From assembly GCA_934351445.1 (NCBI GenBank), contig CAKRIZ010000001.1, positions 266,880 through 330,879 on the forward strand: DNA of 64,000 nt. Direction: 5' to 3'. The notes beneath the pieces are model-generated. The model saw only the letters and a list, made by a program, of their open reading frames with translations. It did not search any database and was not told where the DNA came from. The translations under genes and the position numbers were made by a program. Of the stretch, positions 54,367 to 63,881 are shown in pieces. The stretch's first letter is position 1; every line of letters begins with the position of its first letter. This stretch comes from an uncultured Eubacterium sp. (lineage in GTDB: Bacteria > Bacillota > Clostridia > Lachnospirales > Lachnospiraceae).

Positions 54367-56508
54367 ATGAATACACTACCGAAGAAGCAATTATTAATTG
54401 TAGAGGACAATGAACTCAACCGTAAGGTGTTAGCCGAGATACTATCCGGCCAATATGATCTGTTAGAAGCTGAGAATGGACAGGCAGCCTTGGATCTCCT
54501 GGCGCAGCACAGTGAAAGTGTTGCCCTTATTTTATTGGATATTATCATGCCTGTCATGGACGGCTATACGTTTCTGCGCAAGTTAAAGGCTGACGAACAA
54601 CTTGCCACGATTCCGGTCATTGTCATGACACAGGGAAATACCGAGGAGGACGAGGTCACGGCACTTGCAAACGGTGCAAATGATTTTATTCCAAAGCCGT
54701 ACCGTCCTAAGGTGATCCTGCACCGCGTGGCCAGCATGCTCAAGCTGTATGAGACCGCAGCGATCTCAAATCTGTACAAATATGACAGACTGACCGGTTT
54801 TTATACAAGAGAATATTTTTATGAGAAGGTCCATTCCCGTCTGGATAAAAATCCGGATCGTGAATATTCCATCTGGTGTCTGAATATTGAGAATTTTAAA
54901 TTATATAATGACACGTTCGGCCGTCAGGCCGGTGACCATCTGCTCGCCGCTGAAGCAGAATTTCTCCGCAGAAAAGTCGGTGAAGATATCATCTGCGGCA
55001 GATATGGTGCCGACCGTCTGTTGTGCCTGCTGGAACGCAGACAGGAGCAGGAGCTCCGTCAGCATATCTCAGAACTATTAGAGTACAGCCAGCTGAAGAG
55101 CACGCAGAAATTATCCATAAAGATCGGTATCTATGAGATCACGGATCGCTCCATACCGGCCGCGTATATGTGTGACCGCGCCCTGCTGGCGGTCGACCGC
55201 ATCAAAGGATTATACAACGAAACTGTCGCTGTGTATGACGATTCCATGCGTGAAAACATGCTGCGTGAAAAACATATCACGGATGTGATGGAGGCATCGT
55301 TACAGGCCGGTGAATTTTCCGTTTATTTCCAGCCGAAGTACTGCCTGCAGAACGACCGCATGATCGGCGCTGAGGCACTCGTGCGCTGGACACATCCGGA
55401 TCTTGGATTCCTATCGCCAAACGAATTCATTCCTCTCTTTGAGAAAAACGGATTTATCTATAAGCTGGATCAGTATGTATGGAAAAGTGTATGTGATAAG
55501 CTGTGCGAATGGCGCGACAAGGGTCTGCCCCTCGTTCCGATCTCCGTCAATATCTCGAGAACCGATATCTATCAGGCAGATCTGCCGGCTGTTTTTACGG
55601 AACTGGTCAAAGACAGTACGCTGGATCCCAAATATCTGCATCTGGAGATCACGGAGAGCGCTTATACAAAAAGTCCGGAGCGGATCATTCATACCGTATC
55701 CGAATTGCGTGATCTGGGCTTTACGATTGAGATGGATGATTTTGGAAGCGGCTACTCTTCTCTAAATATGCTCAGCCAGATGTCGATTGATGTCCTGAAG
55801 CTGGATATGGCATTCATCCGCAGTGAGATGGCCAAGCCGATTGAGCGCAGACTCTTAAATGATGTCGTCAACATGGCTCACCGCATGCGGTTGAGCGTGG
55901 TCGCAGAAGGTGTCGAGACAGAGGATCAGCGCGACCGGTTAAAATCCATGGGATGTGATTTTGCGCAGGGCTATTATTATGCGAAACCCCTGCCCGCAGA
56001 TGAATTTGAAAAATTACTGCTGATGTCCAAAGATGAGGACATCACACAGACTCCGGTTCCAGACCAGGATGCATTGTATGGGCTGCAGAGAACCGGTCTG
56101 CATGAAGGCTCACCGGATATGCTTCACAAATTGAATCAAATCTCTGATTCACTGCCCGGCGGTTTCTTTATCTATAAAGCCGACAAAAGCGAGGAACTGC
56201 TCTCCTTTAACAGGGAACTCGTGAAAATGTTCGAATGCGACACTGCCAAGGAGCTTCGTGAACTGACCGGTAACTCGTTCCACGGAATGGTTCACCCGGA
56301 TGACCGCTCCCTCGTCGAGCACAACATCTCTTCACAGATCACAAAGGAGAACGATATCGATTCTGTCAAATACCGTATCGTCTGCAAAAATGGAAATGTA
56401 AAATATGTCCTTGATTATGGAAGATTCGTACATACCGATGACTACGGTGATCTATACTATGTATTGATTAATGATATTACACCGTATGTATCAGGCGAAA
56501 CAGGGTAG
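54367..56508 (+). CDS. REC-GGDEF(degenerate)-EAL-PAS regulator
   Basis: 713 residues, soluble. REC domain (LLIVEDNELNRKVL, phospho-acceptor D58 in LILLDIIMPVMDG, Lys in FIPKPYRP); a GGDEF-like region (about 135-295) that has lost the motif (GRYGADR), so probably no cyclase; an EAL domain (about 305-560) with EALVRW, NISRTD, EITESAYTK, DDFGSGYSS, KLDMAF, AEGVETEDQ and AQGYYYAKP, so likely an active c-di-GMP phosphodiesterase; and a C-terminal PAS-like segment (about 605-705, GFFIYKADKSEELLSFNRELVKMFECD). Second c-di-GMP hydrolase in the window. Weak RBS (GGATAACG). Confidence 0.9.
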   Translation: MNTLPKKQLLIVEDNELNRKVLAEILSGQYDLLEAENGQAALDLLAQHSESVALILLDIIMPVMDGYTFLRKLKADEQLATIPVIVMTQGNTEEDEVTALANGANDFIPKPYRPKVILHRVASMLKLYETAAISNLYKYDRLTGFYTREYFYEKVHSRLDKNPDREYSIWCLNIENFKLYNDTFGRQAGDHLLAAEAEFLRRKVGEDIICGRYGADRLLCLLERRQEQELRQHISELLEYSQLKSTQKLSIKIGIYEITDRSIPAAYMCDRALLAVDRIKGLYNETVAVYDDSMRENMLREKHITDVMEASLQAGEFSVYFQPKYCLQNDRMIGAEALVRWTHPDLGFLSPNEFIPLFEKNGFIYKLDQYVWKSVCDKLCEWRDKGLPLVPISVNISRTDIYQADLPAVFTELVKDSTLDPKYLHLEITESAYTKSPERIIHTVSELRDLGFTIEMDDFGSGYSSLNMLSQMSIDVLKLDMAFIRSEMAKPIERRLLNDVVNMAHRMRLSVVAEGVETEDQRDRLKSMGCDFAQGYYYAKPLPADEFEKLLLMSKDEDITQTPVPDQDALYGLQRTGLHEGSPDMLHKLNQISDSLPGGFFIYKADKSEELLSFNRELVKMFECDTAKELRELTGNSFHGMVHPDDRSLVEHNISSQITKENDIDSVKYRIVCKNGNVKYVLDYGRFVHTDDYGDLYYVLINDITPYVSGETG

Positions 56509-56531
56509 TGCATTGCACTACCCTGTTTTTA
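56499..56531 (+). terminator. Bidirectional terminator between convergent genes
   Basis: ACAGGGTAGTGCA / TGCACTACCCTGT stem followed by TTTTTA; it contains the plus-strand stop and lies 5 nt from the surface-protein stop. Confidence 0.88.
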
Positions 56532-56535
56532 CACG

Positions 56536-59500
56536 CTATTTATTTTTTCTGTTTTTGTTTTTGATTGCTACAACCTTTACTTTCTTTGAGAGTCCTTTCT
56601 TTGCAAACAGTTTCTGATAGCGGGCGAGCATCTTTTTGGGCACCCTGATAACTGTTCCATCTGCGATACCTGCAAATGCATCATCTGCCACATTTTTACC
56701 CGTCAGCTTCGTCGAATTGATCGTGATCACTTTCAGCTTCGGGCAGTCTGCAAACGCATTTGCACCGATCGTTGTGATATTCTGTGACACAACGATCTGC
56801 TTTACATTTTTATTTTCTGCAAAAGCATTCTCCTCTATAGATGTCACTTTATATTTTGTACCATCTACCGTAACCGTTTTCGGAATCGTGACCGTTTTCT
56901 TTGCTTTCTCTGGTGCCGCCGTATAGGCCACAGCCGGTGCCTTTTTGCTATCTGATATCACCTCATAAGACACACCGGACGAATCCTCCAGCTTCGTTCC
57001 TACCGGCTCAGGTGTCGCTGCAGTCTGCTTTGTATCGTCTTTTTTGGCATCGTCTTTTTTCGTGTCGTCCTTCTTCGTGTCATCCTTTTTGGTATCATCC
57101 TTCGGGTCTGTGACCGCGGCTCCGCCACCGCCAATACCACCACCGCCGGATGATGTACCACCGGAGCTGCTGCCGCCGGATGTCGTTTTCTCTTTTACCG
57201 TAACCGTGACCGTTCCCCTTGCCTCAGCATAACTATCCGCATCTTTCGGCCGGAACACCCATTCTACCTCTGCCGTACCGACAGCCGGTGTCGCATCCGG
57301 TGTACGGAATGCCAGTGTGCCGGGCACTTCATTTCCTGCCTCATCCACAAAGACAGCGTCGTTGAATTTCAACGCAGACAGCTTCTCACCCTCTGTCAGC
57401 GTCGCATTCTGAAGTGTCACAGCCGACCCATCCTTAAGCTTTAAAATGCCAATATCCTTGGTCGTGACCGGAATACGGATCGTGATATCCTCATAATTGG
57501 TCGTTGATACCGTCACATTGATCACTCCACTTGCTGCTTCACCGCTCTTGATTGTATAGGACAATACACCACCTGCCACTGACGGTGCACTGCTATAGGT
57601 CAGAGTTCCATCCGCTGCCGCTGTCGCAGCAGTGATCGCACCGTGATCCTTCGGCAGATACGCTGTCAGATCCACACGGTCTGCATTGTCCACACGGCAG
57701 GAATAGGTGCGGCTGTCCGCATCGACTACCGATTGCTTCGGTGCAGCTTTTTCGATGGTAAACGTCCGCGCTACGGAATCCGTATAGCATCCGATCCCCG
57801 TGATCGTGACTGTCGCCTTTCCCGCATTGACATTGTCCTTGTAGGTGACCGTATAATCGGTTCCCTCGGTCAGATACCCTTTAGACGTATAATCAGACTC
57901 ATCCGCAGGCATATATCTCTGAACGGTTACAGACGGTTTCTGTTCTTTGCCATTATAGGTAAAGCCGGAGTCCGCTTCCAAAACAATATCATCCGTGCCC
58001 AGTTGTGTAAGAGGAAGGCATGCGTATATCTGATTGTCCTGAACCACCGGCTTTAAAGTATACTTTCTATATATGTTTCCTATCTCGATCGCAAGCATAT
58101 TTTCCGGCAGGCTGATTCCAGCGCCTAAGACCGCCACCGGCTGACTCAAATCCTGCTTGATCGGCAGCGAAAGGAAAAGCGTCGACTTCGGGACGGCATT
58201 TATGGTCATCTTGCTCTGACCCTTATAATTAATTTCCGTTCCTTCCGCCGTGCTGCTGTTCCAGTTGAGCTGTCCATCTGTCAAATCAATGCGCGAAATC
58301 GTTCCGCCAGCTACATTGAACGTGCCATTTGTTACCTCTGCTCCACTCTTAATCGTACCGCTCTCCAGAGTAACGTTGCCTGTGCCTTGCGTCGTTATAT
58401 GAAAGAACTTTCCGCCTGTTTTGGAGTCCTTGATCGTCACCTTACCACTGGAAACCGTAACAATCCCGTAGTTTCCATTGTTTTTTCCGTCCAGCTCAAT
58501 CGTAAAATCTGCGTCTGGGTTATTTACTTTCAATTTATCTAAACATTCCCTTGCAGGAGCAATGATCGTAAGGACAGCACCCGGATGTGTTCCGGCAAAA
58601 TCAATCACAGCCTCCATTTCATCCTCTGTATAACCGCGTTTTTCACTACCTGCATCAACAGCTACTACCACGTCAGCATCAGTCTCCAGTCCTCCACACA
58701 CGGAACAAACATGGTAATCATTGTACTTATGGGGAACTGTATCTCCGTAGCTTTGTCCACACACTTCACAAACCGCCTGTGCTGTGCAGGTCGCCGTTCC
58801 ACCGGAACAGCCGGCAGTGATCGATGTTTTTCTTTCACCTTCACACCCGCATTGCATGGTATGTGTTTTTTCATCATCATTTTGCTTGATCGTAGCTTTG
58901 TCCACATGGTTTGCACCGATGTATTCAAAATAGCTAGCTCTGTTTACGTCAATATTGCCTTTTGTAAATGAATTTTCATCGGTTGTTGAACGAAAATAAT
59001 AATCCTCCGTCTGTCCACCCGCAAGCGTGAACACCAAGTTAGCACCACCAATCAGCTTCCTACTAGATCGAACTTTCACATGCGCCTGATCAGAAAATTC
59101 AAACGTTTCTCCACGAAGTCCACCTGATGCATTCGTACTCTCAATATCTACCACACTCCTGCCAAGAATACGGACCGGATAATAGCTGCGGCCATCGTTC
59201 CATGCCATACAGAGTCCTTTAGCCGTTACAACCGCATCTTCGATGACCAGTTCACCACCATTTGCACGGATTTCCGGAAAGCTTCCTCCTGACAAAAGAT
59301 TCAAAGTAATCCCCCGGATTGTAATGCCCTTTCCTGCCTTAATTCCCCTACCATCAACATCATGTGTTATATTAATGGTTCCTCCTCCATCCAATACAAT
59401 ATTGCCATCCGCATATATTACATATCGAGTTCCGCTGGTGCATGTACTGTTTACAGTGAGCGTTACTCCAGTTTCTACTGTAATATGCAGATCACCGGTT

Positions 59501-59865
59501 GATTCAATAGCTTTTTGATTATTTGTTTGAATCGTCACATCCTCTGTGATATGCAGTGTATTGGTAGAACTATCATAATTCCACCCGATTCCACTGCTCG
59601 TGACCACTTTACTATCTTGAACCACAGTCTCCCTGCCAAACGTAAGCGTTGACACCGGCGCACTTTCTCCCACTGCCGCCTGCATCTGGATTGCCTGCGC
59701 CTCGTTTGCCTGCGCTTCATCTTCCGATACTTTGTTCTCCTGTATCTCGATTTGCCCATTCGCATTTGCCGCACCTGTGGCTTCATCTGCCCTGACTGTG
59801 CCAGTCGGTGTCCACACCAGCAGCACTGATAGCAGAAGCGCGACTCCTCTCCTCATCTTTTTCAT
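56536..59865 (-). CDS. Large secreted surface protein with Ig-like and BspA-type repeats
   Basis: About 1109 residues from ATG 59865 (AGGAGAAGG upstream). Signal peptide (MKKMRRGVALLLSVLLVW...VRA). Then a beta-helix-like region (about 60-270) with repeated 'GxLxIxxxVTLTVxS' turns; a Cys pair region (CGCEGE, CEVCGQSYGD, CSVCGG) typical of clostridial adhesins; MBG-like and Ig-like domains; a Gly/Ser linker; a repeat of KKDDT; and a final leucine-rich BspA-type module (VTSIEENAFAENKNVKQIVV, ITTIGANAFADCPKL). No LPXTG or SLH anchor at the end, which is a short basic tail (KVVAIKNKNRKNK). Likely a host- or matrix-contact protein. Confidence 0.85.
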   Translation of the reverse strand: MKKMRRGVALLLSVLLVWTPTGTVRADEATGAANANGQIEIQENKVSEDEAQANEAQAIQMQAAVGESAPVSTLTFGRETVVQDSKVVTSSGIGWNYDSSTNTLHITEDVTIQTNNQKAIESTGDLHITVETGVTLTVNSTCTSGTRYVIYADGNIVLDGGGTINITHDVDGRGIKAGKGITIRGITLNLLSGGSFPEIRANGGELVIEDAVVTAKGLCMAWNDGRSYYPVRILGRSVVDIESTNASGGLRGETFEFSDQAHVKVRSSRKLIGGANLVFTLAGGQTEDYYFRSTTDENSFTKGNIDVNRASYFEYIGANHVDKATIKQNDDEKTHTMQCGCEGERKTSITAGCSGGTATCTAQAVCEVCGQSYGDTVPHKYNDYHVCSVCGGLETDADVVVAVDAGSEKRGYTEDEMEAVIDFAGTHPGAVLTIIAPARECLDKLKVNNPDADFTIELDGKNNGNYGIVTVSSGKVTIKDSKTGGKFFHITTQGTGNVTLESGTIKSGAEVTNGTFNVAGGTISRIDLTDGQLNWNSSTAEGTEINYKGQSKMTINAVPKSTLFLSLPIKQDLSQPVAVLGAGISLPENMLAIEIGNIYRKYTLKPVVQDNQIYACLPLTQLGTDDIVLEADSGFTYNGKEQKPSVTVQRYMPADESDYTSKGYLTEGTDYTVTYKDNVNAGKATVTITGIGCYTDSVARTFTIEKAAPKQSVVDADSRTYSCRVDNADRVDLTAYLPKDHGAITAATAAADGTLTYSSAPSVAGGVLSYTIKSGEAASGVINVTVSTTNYEDITIRIPVTTKDIGILKLKDGSAVTLQNATLTEGEKLSALKFNDAVFVDEAGNEVPGTLAFRTPDATPAVGTAEVEWVFRPKDADSYAEARGTVTVTVKEKTTSGGSSSGGTSSGGGGIGGGGAAVTDPKDDTKKDDTKKDDTKKDDAKKDDTKQTAATPEPVGTKLEDSSGVSYEVISDSKKAPAVAYTAAPEKAKKTVTIPKTVTVDGTKYKVTSIEENAFAENKNVKQIVVSQNITTIGANAFADCPKLKVITINSTKLTGKNVADDAFAGIADGTVIRVPKKMLARYQKLFAKKGLSKKVKVVAIKNKNRKNK
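57042..57112. repeat. In-frame 15-bp repeats coding (K)KDDT
   Basis: Five imperfect 15-bp units code DDTKK DDTKK DDTKK DDAKK DDTK between the Gly-rich linker and the last domain of the surface protein. Unit number could vary without frameshift. Confidence 0.75.
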
Positions 59866-59969
59866 ATTGATCCTTCTCCTTTCCTCGTCTTTGCAACGGA
59901 TGCTTTTTACAAAACTGGTTTTATCATCAATATCAGAAATGATATAGAGACTTACCATCTCATATTTGT

Positions 59970-59998
59970 ATTTTAAGCGTGTTACCCCCCCCTGTCAA
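59970..59998 (-). promoter_or_regulatory. Surface-protein promoter with G8 run in the spacer
   Basis: Minus strand TTGACA (59993-59998), 17-bp spacer, TAAAAT (59970-59975). The first 8 bases of the spacer are G (59985-59992). A length change in the run alters -35/-10 spacing. Confidence 0.75.
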
Positions 59999-60087
59999 CC
60001 TAACCAAAGTACAGGTTTTCCCATCTTTTAGTCCCTAACCTCACAAAATGATTTCTCTATAAACGATGCAATGAAAAATAAGAACAG

Positions 60088-60128
60088 AAAACCCCCATAC
60101 TCCGCTGCTACGCGTAAGTATGGGGGTG
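60088..60128 (-). terminator. Terminator C1 of the FtsX-ABC operon
   Basis: Minus strand CCCCCATACTTACGC...AGTATGGGGG followed by TTTTC. 38 of 39 bases equal those of terminator C2 at 63718-63756. Confidence 0.8.
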
Positions 60129-60155
60129 TTGTGTATGAGACTGCTTTGATACGTT

Positions 60156-62858
60156 TTATTCTACGTTTTTGAGTGCCTGATCCATCGGAATCTTTTTGAT
60201 CCGTTTAAAGTCAAATACCATAACGATCAGATAACCGATCAGTACAAACACAAACATCTTCACATAGCCTGCCGGCTCCATCCGAAAAGCAAACCAGCCG
60301 CTATAACTCTTTAACATGATCCTCCATGCCTGATCCATTACCAAGGTTCCAAGTCCGACGCTTAAAGCATCTGCCACAAGCAGAACGATCGTCGTTGACA
60401 TCAGGTACAGCCGCGCGATCTCTCCATTTTCATAGCCTAAGATCTTCGTCATGGAGATCGCATTTTCATTTTTCTCTATGATGAGCTTCGTCAGCAGATA
60501 GATCATAACGGCCGATAACAGGATACAAAGAATCTGGAAGTATGACATATAAGAGCCCATCGAATGATCTAACTGATCTGCCATCTTGGTAAAGTCACTT
60601 TCCGTGAGAACCGTTGCAATATTGTCCTCATCCAGATCCGTGAGCTTTGTATCTGACAGATAGCCGCTGAATTCATCCTCTTTCAGATCAAAGATCTCCT
60701 GATACTGATCGATTGATAAAAATACTGCGATGCTCTGGCACTGATCATAGATACCGGTGATCTGAAACTCATACTGCTTATTTTCATATTTTTCTGAGAG
60801 TGTAACGGTATCCCCAACCGATAAGCCATACTTATCGCAGAATGATGCCGATAAGGCTGCCTCCAATCCCTTCTGTCCAGACAGTTTCGGGATCTTAACA
60901 TACCGACTGTCTGCCCGGATGCCGTAGATGGATACTTCTTCGTCTAACTCATCACCCTTTTTCTGCAAGGAAGTCATATCAAACTTCTCAGCATCCGGAT
61001 TGTCCGTTGTAATCAGATCTCCGTCCTCATCCTCATAGGAAGTCAATACATACTGATACTTTGCAAACATCAGATCACTGATATTATTCTGGTAATACTT
61101 TAAAGTATCAGGCATTCCGACTGCCATTGCAAGCATCACCATGATAAAGAAAATACCCACAAAAAGCACCAGATAATTGACACTGTTCTGGATCATGATA
61201 CGCAGACGGAAGCGTGCAAAGAACGACCATTTCGGCAGACGAACCGTCTTTTTGTGCTTTGTCTTTTTCAGATCGTGACGTAAAAACTGAAGCGGTGTAT
61301 GCTGCATCATACGCACGATCACGATCAGATTGATGACAAACATGAGAATGAACGGGATTATGGTCGTCTTAACAAAGGCATCCGGATTCCAGATCGTCTC
61401 ATATGCCGGCAGACTATAGCTGTTATAATACATGCTTACAACTACATTCTTAAATACTGTATAGCCTAAGATATTTCCCACGCAGGCTGCAAGAATCGTC
61501 ACAATCACAGGCATGGACAGATAATGACGAACCAGTTCGCCTCTGGTATAACCGGATGCACGCAGTGTACCGATCGCCGATGCTTCCTTTGTGATTGTAT
61601 TACTGATCGTAATCGCAAAAATAAATGCAATAATAACAATCAGAATATCAAGGAGTACACCTCCCATTGCTTCATCTGATCCCATATCATCTGTTGCAAA
61701 ATTGATTGCCGGATTGGCATATGCCGGCACATAATCCTCTAATTCTGCATCTGCGGTAATTGCCTGTGTCAGCAGCGCACGCATGAAATTATCTGACTTT
61801 GTTTTTTCTTCTGCCTCATCTGCCGGTGCATCCTGATACTTCCATGCATAGGTATAATGCACATTGGCAGTTAACCGGTCAAAACCTTCCTGTGTTACCA
61901 TCGCAACATCGAACTTTAACGCATCAAACATCAGATCCGTTGGCTTTTCATGCAGAGTCGCATAATTCACATAAGCAATCTGTCCAACAACTTTGAACTT
62001 CTTATCACCAACTGTGATCGTATCACCGGTCTTTATGCCGACATTATCGGCATGCATACGGTCGACTGCGATCTCGTTTTCGTTCTCCGGAAATCTTCCA
62101 TCTAAGATACAGGCAAGGTCTATATCGTCATTTTTAGCATACAGGCGAATCGTTCCCTCGCTTTTTCCATCATTGTTGTAGTCCTCACTCTCGGTTCTCC
62201 AGAAGTTTTCATAGACAGCTGCTCTTGATGGTGTAAAGTCCGGATCATTCAATTCGTACTTCTCTGCTGCATCCGCATACTCTTTGTCGAGCTTATCCTC
62301 TGCCTTCTTCCACGCTTTATCGTAAGCGGTGTCATATGCATCCTGATATGCACTGTCATAGGCAGCATCGTAAGCGCTCTGGTATGTACCATTCTGTTTT
62401 GCCTGCTCAACAGCATCCGGCAGCATGGCAGCGATCATCTGCTCATCCATGCCTGCCTGTGCAAGCTGTGCCTCTACCTGCGTGGCAAACTGCTCATCAA
62501 ATGTTTTTGTGAAGCTCTTGTCAAATTTACTTTTGAATTCATCCGTGAACTTTTCATCTAACTTCTTTTTTGCCTCATCCAGATAATACTGCTTCACATC
62601 CGCCTTTTCCCCTGCCGCGATCGCATCAAGCAGCGTCTGGTCTGCCTTTTTATCCAGTTCAAAATGTCCGTCCTCTAATTTGCACTGCTCCTTATTCTTA
62701 TCTGCCGATGTCATCATGCTTTCATTTGCAACATACATACCGGATACAAAGCCGATCGTGAGAACAAGGAAGAAAAATACAACCAGATATTTCTTCCATT
62801 CATCCCTCAATTCCTTTGGGATACGTTTTATCAGGGGGTTTTTGATCTTCTTTTTCAT
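60156..62858 (-). CDS. FtsX-like ABC transporter permease with large extracellular insert
   Basis: About 900 residues from ATG 62858 (GGGGGAG upstream). First helix about 22-42, then an extracellular domain of about 380 residues that starts with a helical region rich in periodic Asp-Ala-Tyr (SAYDAAYDSAYQDAYDTAYD), followed by a MacB-core-like beta domain (GRFPENENEIAVDRMHADNVGIKTGDTITVGDKKFKVVG). Then FtsX helices (IVIIAFIFAITISNTI, SAIGTLRASGYTRGEL), a second outer domain and a second FtsX block ending KRIKKIPMDQALKNVE. Works with the ATPase 13 nt upstream as a mechanotransmission or export system; cargo unknown. Confidence 0.92.
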   Translation of the reverse strand: MKKKIKNPLIKRIPKELRDEWKKYLVVFFFLVLTIGFVSGMYVANESMMTSADKNKEQCKLEDGHFELDKKADQTLLDAIAAGEKADVKQYYLDEAKKKLDEKFTDEFKSKFDKSFTKTFDEQFATQVEAQLAQAGMDEQMIAAMLPDAVEQAKQNGTYQSAYDAAYDSAYQDAYDTAYDKAWKKAEDKLDKEYADAAEKYELNDPDFTPSRAAVYENFWRTESEDYNNDGKSEGTIRLYAKNDDIDLACILDGRFPENENEIAVDRMHADNVGIKTGDTITVGDKKFKVVGQIAYVNYATLHEKPTDLMFDALKFDVAMVTQEGFDRLTANVHYTYAWKYQDAPADEAEEKTKSDNFMRALLTQAITADAELEDYVPAYANPAINFATDDMGSDEAMGGVLLDILIVIIAFIFAITISNTITKEASAIGTLRASGYTRGELVRHYLSMPVIVTILAACVGNILGYTVFKNVVVSMYYNSYSLPAYETIWNPDAFVKTTIIPFILMFVINLIVIVRMMQHTPLQFLRHDLKKTKHKKTVRLPKWSFFARFRLRIMIQNSVNYLVLFVGIFFIMVMLAMAVGMPDTLKYYQNNISDLMFAKYQYVLTSYEDEDGDLITTDNPDAEKFDMTSLQKKGDELDEEVSIYGIRADSRYVKIPKLSGQKGLEAALSASFCDKYGLSVGDTVTLSEKYENKQYEFQITGIYDQCQSIAVFLSIDQYQEIFDLKEDEFSGYLSDTKLTDLDEDNIATVLTESDFTKMADQLDHSMGSYMSYFQILCILLSAVMIYLLTKLIIEKNENAISMTKILGYENGEIARLYLMSTTIVLLVADALSVGLGTLVMDQAWRIMLKSYSGWFAFRMEPAGYVKMFVFVLIGYLIVMVFDFKRIKKIPMDQALKNVE

Positions 62859-62871
62859 ACTGATCTCCCCC

Positions 62872-63588
62872 TTACCATTCCAGATCTTCGGCTGATACTT
62901 TTTCTGTATTGACCTTATTATGGCGTACAGCACCATCACGAAGCTTGATCACATGATCCGCCATATTCTGTATCGCTTCGTTATGCGTTACCATAATGAT
63001 CGTATTTCCATACTTTTTGTTTACGTCCTCGATCAACTTCAGGATCTCCTTTGATGTATTGTAATCCAGTGCTCCCGTGGGTTCATCACATAGCAGAATA
63101 TCCGGATTCTTCACGATCGCACGCCCAATCGAAACTCGCTGCTGCTGTCCTCCGGAAAGCTGGTTCGGCAGCTTATACCGATGCTCATACAGTCCTAATG
63201 TATGAAGCAGATCGTCGATATCGAGTGGCTGATCCGACAGATATGCACCTACTTCAATGTTCTCCTTGACATTCAGATTCGCGATCAGATTATACATCTG
63301 GAATACATAACCTAAATGCTTTCTGCGGTACCAGGTCAGCTTCTTCTCGTTCATGTCTTCAAGCTTGTCCCCATTGATCGAAATATAACCAGCGTCTGCA
63401 TGGTCAATTCCCCCAATGATATTCAGCAGTGTAGACTTTCCGGAACCTGATGGTCCAAGCAGAACGCAGAACTCACTCTTTGCAACAGAGAAGTTCATTC
63501 CCCGAAGAATTTCCTGACGGGTTTCTCCACTTCCAAAACCCTTTTTCAAATCCACGATTTCCAAAAATTTTTTTTCTTCCTCTGACAT
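62872..63588 (-). CDS. MacB/LolD-type ABC ATPase
   Basis: 238 residues. Walker [14 protein letters not shown]-loop, signature [14 protein letters not shown], Walker [14 protein letters not shown]-loop VTHNEAI. Class and spacing match the FtsX-like permease downstream. Start ATG 63588 with AAGGGAAG upstream. Confidence 0.94.
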   Translation of the reverse strand: MSEEEKKFLEIVDLKKGFGSGETRQEILRGMNFSVAKSEFCVLLGPSGSGKSTLLNIIGGIDHADAGYISINGDKLEDMNEKKLTWYRRKHLGYVFQMYNLIANLNVKENIEVGAYLSDQPLDIDDLLHTLGLYEHRYKLPNQLSGGQQQRVSIGRAIVKNPDILLCDEPTGALDYNTSKEILKLIEDVNKKYGNTIIMVTHNEAIQNMADHVIKLRDGAVRHNKVNTEKVSAEDLEW

Positions 63589-63626
63589 AATCTTCCCTTC
63601 CTGTTCTTCATTTTCATCACTTTCGG

Positions 63627-63682
63627 TTAGACGTAACTAATTTTTGAAAATTATAGCACAAACTCGCGTTAGTTTCAACTAA
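63627..63682 (-). promoter_or_regulatory. Promoter with two TTAG-N6-CTAA operators
   Basis: Minus strand TTGAAA (63673-63678), 17-bp spacer, TATAAT (63650-63655). Dyad TTAGTTGAAACTAA (63669-63682) covers the -35; dyad TTAGTTACGTCTAA (63627-63640) lies just after the start point. Arrangement typical for repression by a dimeric TetR/MarR-type regulator not seen here. Confidence 0.7.
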
Positions 63683-63715
63683 TTTTTGGTGACTCATTTC
63701 TTTGTTTTACTCCAT

Positions 63716-63758
63716 AAAAAACCCCCATACTCCGCTGCTATGCGTAAGTATGGGGGGT
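63716..63758 (-). terminator. Terminator C2 of the right-edge gene
   Basis: Near-identical to C1; minus strand CCCCCCATACTTACGC...AGTATGGGGG followed by TTTTTTATGG. It lies downstream of the partial gene at 63882-64000 on the minus strand. Confidence 0.75.
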
Positions 63759-63881
63759 TGTGTCCCTTATTGAAAACGTTGATTCGTGTATTCCAAAACA
63801 AAATTCTCATTTTTCCATATTTTATATATTTATTGTGTTTATTATTTTTATTCAAAAATCCTTGTAATATCCTGATACCGG
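63759..63881. other. AT-rich intergenic stretch
   Basis: No gene, repeat or clear signal is seen between terminator C2 and the partial gene at the edge. Confidence 0.5.
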
